Shown here: positions 48,401-60,400 of the stretch, one piece after another
Numbering within the stretch: the stretch's first letter is position 1
Layout of the letters: every line of letters starts with the position of its first letter
Assembly: GCF_042477335.2 (NCBI RefSeq)
Contig: NC_091248.1
Location: forward strand, 118,503,501-118,567,500
Length of the DNA stretch: 64,000 bases
Direction of reading: 5' to 3'
From: Ovis canadensis
Lineage: Eukaryota; Chordata; Mammalia; Artiodactyla; Bovidae
Position numbers and translations under genes: made by a program
The notes under the pieces: generated by a model
Databases searched by the model: none
What the model saw: the letters and a program-made list of their open reading frames with translations, nothing else
What the model was told of the DNA's origin: nothing

Positions 48401-51400
48401 CTGGCTGGGTAACTAACATCCCACATGCTGTGGAGCAACTGAGCCGGTGCAACTGCTGAAGTGCGCATGACGCGACAAAGACTCTGAGTGCTGCATCGAA
48501 GAACCCACACGGCCAAAACATGAAATACAGATAATTTTTAAAAAGAGACACCACACGTTAATACAGGCAGCATGGAAGTGGATAAATGAGAAGGCTGAGT
48601 CCCCATGGGAAACATACAGAGGAACTGAATCTGGAAGAAAAAAGCCAAGGAGGTTGAAGGAGGGAGACAGCGCTTTAGGGAAGAGCTGAAAATCCTGGCA
48701 AGTGACCACCTTTCCCAGCACAACTGAAGCCACGGCACCAGGCGGGAGGGAGACGGGAGGGAGATGGGAAGCCTTCTGCACAGGGGGAGCTGAGGGCTGT
48801 GCTGGGGGTCACAGGGAAGAACAGTGTCCTTTCGATGGCCCAGGTGAGACACTCGAGAGCCAGACAGCATCAGTGAATTTTATTTAAGAGAGAATGGAGC
48901 CTGAGGTGTCAATGAGTATTTCCAGAATTCAAATCTGGGAGGAGCCCACAGGGTGACCTGAAATTCCCATCTGAGCCAATTAGTACAATCCACGTGTGAA
49001 GCTAAGAAAGCTGGGAAAAGGTGACTATGAAGACAGGAAGGACTTCCCACTGGCCCTAACTAGACCAAAATTCTTCAAGGACCAAACACTTGGCAAGCTG
49101 TTTAAAAACTCACCTACTTTCTAAAAGAGCAACTTACTTTCAGTTATTGGGTTTGGGGTTTTGTTTTGGCCGCACTGCATGGCTTTAGGGATCTTAGTTC
49201 CCAGACCAGGGACTGAACCCACACCCTTGGCAGTGAAAGTTTGGAGTTCTAACCACTGGACTACCAGGGAATTCCCAATCATTCCCACTCAATGTCCAGG
49301 AGACCTTAATTATCCTCTCTGAGCTCCACAGAGTCCCTGGGAAAAACTTGTGAGAAAACAAGTAAAACACTTAGCTCAGTGCCTGGCAGAGGCTGGGTGC
49401 CCGGCAATCCATTGACATGAGCCATTAGATTTTTATTTGTCGAACATATAAGCACTGTTATTTAGCTTGTACTTTCCAAAGTTTGTTTTGGAAACAGAAG
49501 CCAATACAACAGATACTCTTTAATTCTTCCTCCATTTCACATAAATGGCAATACTCAACACACGGTTATCTTCACTTCACTGAGCTCTATCCCAATCTGG
49601 ACACGCAGGGCTGCCTAATTCTACTTCACAGCTGCACAGATTCCACTGAATAGGTGTTTTGTGGTTTAACTATTTGCCGTTTGGTTGACATCTGTTGCCA
49701 ATCTTTTGCTCTTACAAACAATGCTGAAGCAAATACCCTTGCAGATGTACTCTTTGTATATGATGAAGTATACTCATCAGTCAGATTAATTCATGGAGGT
49801 CGAACTGCTAGGTCAGAGCCATTATAATTCTGATGTGTTAGTCACTCAGTCATGTCCGACTCTTCACAACCCCATGGACTATAGCCCACCAGGCTCCTCT
49901 GTTCATGGGATTCTCCAGGCAAGAATACTAGAGTGGGTTGCCATTCTCTTCTCCAGGGGATCTTCCCGACCCAGGGATCGAACCCAGGTCTCCCGCATTG
50001 CAGGCAGATTCTTTACCGTCTGAGCCAGCAGGGAAGCCCAGGTTAAGTGACTGGGTTTTTGACAGACATTCCTATATTGACCCCAAGAGGAGTTATTTAC
50101 TCGCCCACCCGGCAATGCCTGCTGTCACCTCCTAATAAACATGGTACCAAACTTCTGGATTTTTACCAATCTAATAAGGATACAGCGTAGGTTTTTTCTC
50201 TCCCTTTTTTTTACAGTGTAGTTTTAATTTGCATTCCTCTACCACTTCATACCTAAACTCCTATAAGAGCAGAGATTGTTGGCTCTTTGGGCCAAGACTC
50301 TATCCTCTACTGCCTTGGGGCACGTAAGAGGAACTTAAGAATATTACTGAAAGAATAAACAAGTTCTGAGTGAAGTGGAATAGCCTGTCATATGTTTACA
50401 AGCCATTTCTCTTTCCTTTCCATGAACTATACATTCAAAGGCTTTGCTTTTCTTTCCGTGTGTTGTTAGTCTTTGTCTTTATCAATTTGTGGACACTTTA
50501 TACATTAAGGAGATCTGCTCTTTATCTGTAACATGAGTTGCAAGTACTTTTCCCCACATGATTATATGTCTTTAGACTTAGGTGTTTTTCCATGACTAAT
50601 TTTTTTTAATGTGTTTTAATTTACCATAAGCTTGTCCACTCTTAACACAAACCTTGCCCCTCCCAGACACAGCACTAGGTCATTTTAAATGGTCACAGGA
50701 TTACTTTCTAAAAACAAAACATTTATTTATATACTGAAGAAAAAGCTAGGAAAAAAAACACCTACCTCATAACCATACTGCAGAACAGAAGAAGCCAGAC
50801 ATGCGCCCAAAATATTGCCCACAGAGGCACAGGCACTCCAGAGACCAAAAACAACTCCTCGCCTAGGATGGGAACAGAGCAGAACAGAAGACAACACAAT
50901 TAGAACGGGTTCTGTGTGCAGCTCAGGTACGGAATGGCCAAACAGTGCAGGCTCACATTACACAGACTCAATGTTCCATTGCAATGTGTTTTTTTTCAAA
51001 GTACACCCAAATGGCAAAACACTTAACTGGGTAGCTCTCTTCTTCTAAGATTTTATTATACTAAAGTTCAATTTGGGGCTCACGGAAAGACACTATTAAG
51101 AGAATTTAAAAAGAAAAGCCCCATGGATTGGGAGAAACTATTTGCATACCACTTATCTGACAAAAGACTTGCTGCTGGGATATAGAAATCTCAGAACGCA
51201 ATACTGTGAAAGATAATGCAATAAAATTCTAAGGAGTGTTAAATCTATAACCATCTCAAATACAAAGTTTCTGAAAAGGGGGCCAAGATTTTAACAAATG
51301 CTTTACACACACACACAGACACGTAAAATAAGATGCAAATAAGCACATGAATGGAGAAGGAAATGGTAACCCACTGCAGTATTCTTGCCTGGAAAATTCC

Positions 51401-54400
51401 ATGGATAGAGGAGCCTGGCGGGCTACAGTCCATGGGGTCGCAAGAGTCAGACACCAGTTAGCAACTATGAAAAGATGCTCAGCATCATCAAACATCAGGG
51501 AGATGCAAATTAAAATCACAACAAGGTATCACTACACACCTAACAGAAGAGCAAAGTCAAAACACACGGAGCATACCAAGTGCTGGCAAGGGTGCACAGC
51601 ACCTAGACCCCTTATACTCTGCTGGTAGGAATGTGAAGCGGTTCAACCACTTTAGAAGAAATCGCCAGTTTCTTAAAAAGACAAACATGCTCCTACCATA
51701 AGATCCAGCCATTCTACTCCCAGGTATTTATCCAAGGAAATGAAAGCACGTGTCCATACAAGGATTTGTGAACAAACAAGCACAGTGGCTTCAATAGTAA
51801 AAGCCAAAAACTAAAAACCTAGATGTTCACCAACAGCTGAACAGATAAACTGTGATACAATGGATGACTCCTTAGCCATAAAAAGGAATGAACTGTCGAT
51901 GCAGACATGGATGAATCTCGACAATACTGTGCCGAATGGGAGAAGAGAGACATGAAAACATACTGCAGGGACTTTCCAGGTGGTCCGGAGGGGAAAACTG
52001 CGAGGTCCCAATGCAGGGGGTACCAGTTTGATCTCTGGTTCGGGAACTAAGATCCACATGCCACGAGGCACAGCCCAAAAAAATAAAAAACAAAAACGGA
52101 AAGGGAGACAACACTCTACAGTGGCACAACGTGCTCAGAAGCCACTTCCAGCTGTGCAGAGTGACCGCCGCAGCAGCTCACGGCCCGGGCTCAACACTCT
52201 CATCTGGAAAGCACTGTGCTCCTCAAAGGCCTGGGTGCAGGGGCAGATTGACAGCGGGGGCCTGCACAGGCGTATCTACCAGGACTACCAGCCTCGATGC
52301 GCTCTAAGAAACTATGACCCCAGGACTTCCCTGGCGGCCCAGTGTTTAAGACTCCCAGCTCACAATACAGGGGACACGGGTTCAATCCCTGATTGGGGAA
52401 CTGAGATCCCGCATGCTATACGGTGAGGCATCAAAAAAACAATGACCCCTGACAGCGGGAGGAGGGATATGACTCACATGGTAACAGCTTTCCAGGGCAA
52501 CGTCTTCAGTAGATCATTCAAATTTTTTCACTTGGAAATCAAATGATTTGAACTAGACAATCTCTATATTTTCATCAGGATGATAACACCCCAAGCCTTT
52601 AAAACACAAAACCTACCAAGAGGATCCTAGAGAGAAGAGCAAAGGTCAGGGTCTGAAGAACACGCTGATCAAAGACATTTCGGAAGAAACTGGCTGAAAA
52701 CAGCTGTGACTGTAAGTTGTCACGGTTTTACTGGCACTTTGTGGTTTACTGCTACATTTCACAGGAAGAGTCACTGCGTCAAGTGCAGCAGCATCAATTT
52801 CACTTACTAGTTGTTATTCGCTTAAAAACAGAATGCCTTACTTTCAAAAGTGAACTATAATTAATGGCTTTCTTGAACGTCCTGTTTGTCTTGTGACTGA
52901 AAGAGAGAAATAATGAAGAGTTAAGAATGTCCAGTCACTGCTACCAAACACCCAGTGTCATCCAATTTGGAAAAGCTCAGATAAGGATTATCTCAAAATG
53001 ATACATGTTCAAGTGATTATCTTGAAATAACAGCATTTCAGGTGGTTTTCCCTTTATTTCTCTTTGTTCATTTGAAATAGCTGGTTTCATGACAATAATC
53101 AAGTAGCCTTGGTATAATTTTCAAAAATCATGAATGGAAAGACATTACCTTAAAAATCTTAATACAAATAAACAGCACCCACACAGCATCCAAAAGAAAA
53201 CTAAAGCATAAGAGGGGAGGGACTTCCCTGGTGGTCCAGGGGTTAAGAATCCACCTTGTAACACAGACGATGTAGGTTCAATCCATGTTTGGGGAACTAA
53301 GATCCCACATGCCGCAGAGCAACTAAGCCCGTGCACTTCAACTACTGAAGCCCACACCCTCTGGAGCCCACACGCCACAACTAGGCCGTCCCTGCACTGA
53401 AAGGAAAGATCCCACAAGATGTGACAAAGATCCACGTGCTGCAAATAAGACCTGGTGTAGCTAATAAATAAATAAGGGTTTTAAAGTATCACTGGGGAAT
53501 TAGTACCTCTGAAAATCAATTCTATTAACCCAGTGACAGCAGAGTTGGAAAGAAACATAAGTCACTAGCACAGGGCTTCCCCTAGTGGTACAGTGGGTAA
53601 GAATCCACCTGCCAGTGCAGGGCACACGGGTTTAACCCCTGGTCCAGGAAGACTCCACATGCCGAGAAGCAAGTAAGCCCGTGCACCACAACCACTGAGC
53701 CCACACTCCAGAGCCGGAGAGCCTTGACTACCGAAGCTGTGCCCCGACAGCCTGGGCTCTGCAACCGCAGAAGCCACCGTGAGCAGCCCAGGCACCGCAG
53801 CTAGAGAAAGCCCACGTACAGCAACAAGGACCCGGTGTAAACAAAAATAAGTAACAGTATTAAAGAAAAGAAGAAATTACTAGCACACTGAACATAAACA
53901 TTACTCCACAACAAATACAGATCATTATCGACAAGCACCATTACTCCCATTAGGAAACTGGGGAAGCTGGAAAACCGAGAGGAGCTGCCTAAAGCATGCG
54001 CTGATCACCACGGCGGGTGGGTAATACCTGCTGGGTACACCGGCCCCGACGTAAGAGAGTAAACAAAAAGACTGAGCTATCCATGAAATACATGTGCGCT
54101 TCACAACACATGAATATCTTACCCAGGACAAAAGCTAGAAATCCAGACTAACAGTCCCTGAAGGCAGAGAATCATAAATGACGATAAACAACAAAGGCAG
54201 AGCGTCACGAACGGTAATGAGAAACAAAGCCAAGTCTTTGGGAATCTCTACTTATTTTCCCTCCTGTAGGTTAAGTATGGGTCCTCCTGGGTGGCCCCGA
54301 AGATCCGTCAGCAGGTGCCCATCCATATGCCATGGCCCCCATCACACACCACCTCACACACAACTGATAAGTGCCAGAAGGTTTGGGGGGAAATGGCCAA

Positions 54401-57400
54401 TTTAACTAAGGCCCCAAGTCTGGCATTCATCATCTGCATCTTCTTAAAGCCTACGTTCTGTGACTCTAGGCAAGTCCCAAGGACAACTTCTGAGCTCAGT
54501 TTCCTTATCTTTAATTTTAGAAGGTCACATTAGATCACCGAGTCTCAAAAACAGGGAAGGCAAAACCCACAGGAAGATACATGATGAGATGGCATGCAAG
54601 ATTTCTATTACTACAATGTGTTATCTGTGTTCTCTAAAGGAAAGATTTGAAAAAACAAAACTGAGATGTACTGCCTCAGCCACACTCAAAGTCTGACCAC
54701 AGTCAGAACAGTGCTGTGAACGTGTCTCACGGGCCAGACCTTCGCTATAGAGCGCACACTGTCTCCAGTGTCCACTGATGTGAAACCTCCTGTCTCCGCT
54801 ATCCTCAACTTCCTAAAATAGAGGGAAGACATGGGTGGTGTTGAAAAGATCAAGTGATGGGCAGCTGGACACAGAGGGGTAAGGGGAGGGGGGAGGGGGG
54901 AGGGATGAACTGGGAGAACAGCACTGACGTATATACCCTGCCAAGTACAAAGCTGGCAGCCAGTGGGAAGCTGCTGTCTGACACAGGGAGCTTAGCTCGG
55001 TGCTCTGCGATGACCTAGAGAGGCAGTGCTGGGGTGTGGGTGGGAGGGAGGGTCCAGAGGGAGGGGATATGCGTACACATACAGCTGATTCACTTCACTG
55101 TAACACTGTAAAGCAATTATACTCCACAATAAAATTTTTAAATTAAAAAAAAAAGGGATAGAAAGAATTGACACTGACAAATCTGACCAATCAGATATTG
55201 AAACTACGATCAAACAGAGAAATGAAAGAGGAAGAAAGTGGCATACCCAGCTTTCCCAAACCAGTTGCCCATAACAGCAACGACGCAGGGCCAACCGGTG
55301 GACTGCAGCAGGCCGTTCAGGATCCACAAGCTACAGTACAGCCCCTTGTTGTAGAAATGCAGCCATTCCGTGAGAGTGCCAAAGACGAACACCTTAGGGC
55401 AGAAGGAAGAACAAGATGCATGTCACATCCACATGGACACCCCGACCCAAGACCCTCCGTGATAGACACATTCAATGTCTGAGAGACTCTGCAGAGACGC
55501 TCCAGGTGCCCTTGCTCAGAGCGGCCCTGAGCAAGACAAGCATCAAACCACCCCTGACCAGAGAGGCAGAGATGGCAAACAGCATAAAACACAGCAAGGG
55601 CCATCCCTCCAGCTTGCATCTTCCACTCTAAAAAACTGAGTCCCCACTGTGTGACCTCATCTTACATCTATTTCCCTTTCTTCTTGTTTATGGAGGACGG
55701 TAAAAAAGACTACTGGAGTGCACGTGTGTTGATTTCCACCAGAACATGTGTAAATTTCCAGGCACACGGTGGGGCCAGAAAGCACCAGCTATTTTTACTA
55801 ACCGTGGCTACTCAGTGCATCAGCATAGCTTGCGACTGACTCAGTCATTCGGTGGCATGTATCAAGTGACTGCTTTTTTCCAGGCGTTCTGCTCGGGGTG
55901 GGCGTTTTATTTGTAGTCAATCTCCTTTGGGAATGTTTGGCGTGGGTTTAAAAATGGTGTATGTCTAATATGGTATGATTCCAGCTACATGACATTCTGC
56001 AATGAGGGAAACCATACAGAAAAATGGGCAGCAGGTGCCAGAGGCCTGGGACAGAAGGCAGGTGGCAGTTATAGGACTATAGTCACTTGTCAAAATTCAA
56101 AAACTGTGCACTGCAAAGGGGGAGTTTACGGGGAGTTTACGGACACACTTCAGCTTTTCTAAAAGTGTGCTTAAAAAAAAAAAAAAAAAAGAAAGAAAAC
56201 ATTGGGTTGGCCAAAAAGTTCATTTGGGTTTAGGGAAAAACCCTAAACCAGGTTTTAAAACAGTCTGTACATATATGTGGGTGAGCAGCTTATGAATAAA
56301 GTGCTTCAATCTCTGAAATATAAAGGAAAATAATTTTTCCCCATACACCAATGGCAGACATTGAAAAACAATAGAGTCTAACTAAGCTCCATGCTTTTAT
56401 TCAATCAACAAATGCTTGTGAACAAATACAGAAGATTCTAATATGGATCCTGCCCTCTAGAGCACTGAATACGCCAAGAACCATTCTAAATGCCCCCCAC
56501 ACAGTGACTCGCAGGACCCTCACTGCAACCTTGGGGTGCAGGTATTAAAAAGTGGAGCCTGAAGCATGGAGAAACCATAGCTGGAAGCTGCAAGGGAAGG
56601 CCTGAAAGCCTGTCAGTGCAGCCCTGCTGAGTCTATGGGCTCCACCACCCTGCTGAAGGCTCCTAGGGGCAACAAGGCTGACCTGAAACAAGCAGGCTGA
56701 GCAGCAGACAAAGGAAGTGCCTCCATGGAAAGTCAGGGACAGGGGCTCAAGACAGGGAGCGACAACTTCCAAGAGACGGGCGAATAAAGTCAGGCATGAG
56801 GAAACAAGGGTCATCTGGCCAGTGACTTGAAGGAGACGCTGAGTTAGACTATGAAGAGCTGCGCGGAGGACACTGAAGGCAGGAAGAAGAGCAGGAGCAA
56901 TAGCAGTGAGGTAGAAAGGAGCAGATACGGGAGGGCCACGGAAGGCAGCCTGGTTTGGGAGAGCAGAGGGCTGACACGCAGGGCAGACAAGACTGCAGAA
57001 GAGAGCTGGGACCGGGTTCTCGAGAGCAATGGACGCCACTCGAGTTATGCTGTGACCTTTGTTGGTGACTGAGAATCAAGGAAGGGGTGTGATTAAAATC
57101 ACACTCTCAAGATGTCCCTTAACCAAAAAGGCACCCAAGGAAGGGATCAGAAAACCGAAGATTCATTTTACTATTCTATTCTATAGACAGAAGTAGGGGG
57201 CTTGCTTGGATTCTAAAATTCCTGGCCAAGATAACAGTAACTGGAATGAAAACAACTTACCACTAATGCAGAAGAGCACATGCCAAAAGACAGAACCCAT
57301 CGCAAGTTCAGCCGATCCCCGACAATGCCGCTGATGAAAAGGCCCTAGAAGAAAGCATTTCATTTTACAGTTCTGGGTAACAACACAGCCTGGAAAAAGT

Positions 57401-60400
57401 ACGATACATTCCAAAGCAAAGCAAATGACTCAAAATACAAAGATTAAACCTCACTCTTGTGCTCAGCCTAACCTCTGTATCAGTTTCACCAGTGTTTCAA
57501 GAAATGACAACTGCTTCTGCAACACTGTAAACATTGCATGCACCAAGACAATGTAATTCAGTGCAAATTTTCCTCCTATCTGATCCCCCTAACTGCCTGA
57601 GACACCTAGGGGAAAAAAAGAATTATAATAAAACAAGCACACAAATATACTGCATCTTCTACAACAGATGAACTCCAGCATCAGTATCTGCTTTCCCAGA
57701 GGGATTCGTCTGAGCTATTTGCATTCTGAATGAAGATGTTACAACCTGTCCCACAGAACAGAAGCGATGGGGCCACGTGCCCTGCCTGCTCATCTAACCC
57801 TTGGGCTTCATCACACCAGGAGGCAAGGAGCACAGGGAGGCACAAACGGTAATTAGCTGAAGATAAGTACAAGTGTTCTGCCTTCTGCTTTCCTCCCACT
57901 GAGTGGTAGGAATTAAAAGGCTGAGCTCATGGCAGGACTTTCCGGGCTTCCCTGGTGGCTCAGACGATAAATAATCCACCTGCCAGTGCAGGAGACCTGA
58001 GTTCGATCCCTGGGTTGGGAAGATCCCCTGGAGAAGGGAATGGCAACTCCACTCCAGTATTCTTGCCTGGAGAAGTCCATGGACAGAGAAGCCTAGTGGG
58101 CTACAGTCCATAGGGATGCAGAGAGTCAGACACAACTAAGCAACTAACACACACACACACACACACACGCACACACACAGCAGGAAGGCAGACCAACAAG
58201 CTAAGGGCAACACACCTCAGGTTTCTGCCACAAATATGTAAAATGAATAAATGTCTTAACTGAATACCTGAATTCAGATACAGGTGTTTCTAATAAGTTG
58301 ACTATATTATACATATAACAGATATACTGTGGCTCAGCTGGTAAAAAATCTGCCTGCAATACAGGACACCTGGATTCAATCCCTGGGTTAGGAAGTTTCC
58401 CCAGGAGAAGGGAAAGGCTACCCACTCCAGTATTCTGGATTCTGGCCTGGAGAATTCCATGGACTGTATAGGCCATGGGGTCACAAACAGTCAGACATGA
58501 CTAAGTGACTTTCATACACACACACATAAGAGAAAATTTAGATGATAAACATCATAATAAATGTTTCTCCCTCATTACTGTCAACCTTTTGGCACCCACC
58601 AGAGTTAGAGAAGATTGTACCTTCTAAAGCTCCAATTTACAGGGTGTTATGCTATACACAGGGTTTTCCTGGTGGGTCAACAGTAAAACATCTACCTGCC
58701 ACTACAAGAGATAAGGGTTCAATCCCTGAGTCAAGAAGATCCCCTGGAGTAGGAAATAGCAACCCATGCCAGTATTCTTGCCTGGAAAATTCCATGGGTG
58801 GAGGAGCCTGTCGGGGTACAGTCCATGGGGTCACAAAGGAGTCAGGCACGACTGAGGGACTAAACAACAGCAACCTTATAGTAAAGGCAGAGAAGAAAAT
58901 CTCTCAACTGTGCTTCACATTAGGGACCTAATTTACTCTGTGCTGCTCCACATGCCCAGACGATACCTGAAAGTTACAGAACGAAACGCAGTTCAATATA
59001 AAGAGCTATGATCCCTGATTTTTTTTATTTTGCCGCACCACACAGTAGGTGGGATCTCTGCTCCCTGACCAGGGATCAAACCCCATCCCCTGTAGTAGAA
59101 CCACAGAGTCTTAAATGCTGGACAGCCAGAGAGGTCCAGATCATTGATTTTTTCATGGTACATATCTTTTATCTCCTAAACCTATTTAATCCTATAGACA
59201 ACTATATTCTAATCATCATAACTCTATAGATAAGGAAACGATCCAAAAAAAAGCTAAATTCCATTTTGATACTGAGTATCACAGCTACTTGCTAGCACTG
59301 AGCCACCATGAGACCACAAGACTTCCTCTAATACTTCCTCAACGGCTGAAGGAGAAGCACCACTGGATGAGATTCTGCACCGAAAAGGCTGGGCTGAAGG
59401 ATCCAACATCCGCTCCAACTGTGTGTGTCTGTAAGTTTCCTCTTCACAGAAGGGATATTCTAACAATTACCCAAATAAGCATGTGGAGATGACGTTGGGA
59501 CTTTCACCCAGTATTTCACATCACATGCACGGCTGCTGCTATTTAGTTGCTCAGTCGTATCTGACTCTTGGTGACCCCATGGACTGTCAGGCTCCCCTGT
59601 CCATGGGATTTTCCAGGCAAGAATACTGGAGTAGGTTGCCATTTCCTTCTCCAGGGGATCTTCCCCATCCAAGGATTGAACCCTCATCTCCTGCTTGATA
59701 GGCGGGTTCTTTACCACCAAGCCACCTCTGCAGCCACCAGATGTTCCTGATGACCAGTCAGGGACTCCGGCTGCCTGATTCCAGGACACTACCTCAGTCA
59801 GAGCTGGCCCGGTCTCCCTCGTGTGGCTCTCCTGCTCCCTTCCAGCCTCCCCGCCCAATCCTTCGACTTCCCCAGCTGGAAATGCGGGAACTCCTCTCCT
59901 GAGGCCCAGCTCAGTCTTTGCACCTCATCAACTCTCCCTGTCCTCTCTTGCCTGTCCTCAGCAACTCTCTTGATGATTTTCATCCAATCTTGAAAAAAAT
60001 CATCTATATGCCAAGGGATCCGAAATCTCGACCTACACTCGTCTCTCTGCTCTTCTCGAGGTCCTTCCTGGCCATCCTACCTACGGGACAAACTCACTCC
60101 CTGCCTGGTTCTACTCTACAGCACTTACCACCTTTGAACACACTCAGTCATGTCCTTCCTTATGGCACTGTATTACTGTTTGTCTCTTAGTTCCCAGTCA
60201 AGAACAGAAGCTTTTTAACGGTTGGGAGTTTTCCCGTGCTGCTCACTGACGAATTCCCCTCAACGAGAAAACTACAAGGCATACACTAGGCGCTCTCGAA
60301 ATATCTGTCACAGGGATGGACAGATGGATAGATGGATGGACGGGAAGGACACAAAACATAAACTCCAGGGAAACTGAGCTCTCCTCAGTCAGCACATTCA

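Noticed and set aside
56545..57039. 164-codon minus-strand frame in a SLC37A3 intron
   Set aside because: No domain recognised, same strand as the gene but no match to the transporter and no paired splice sites that keep its frame.
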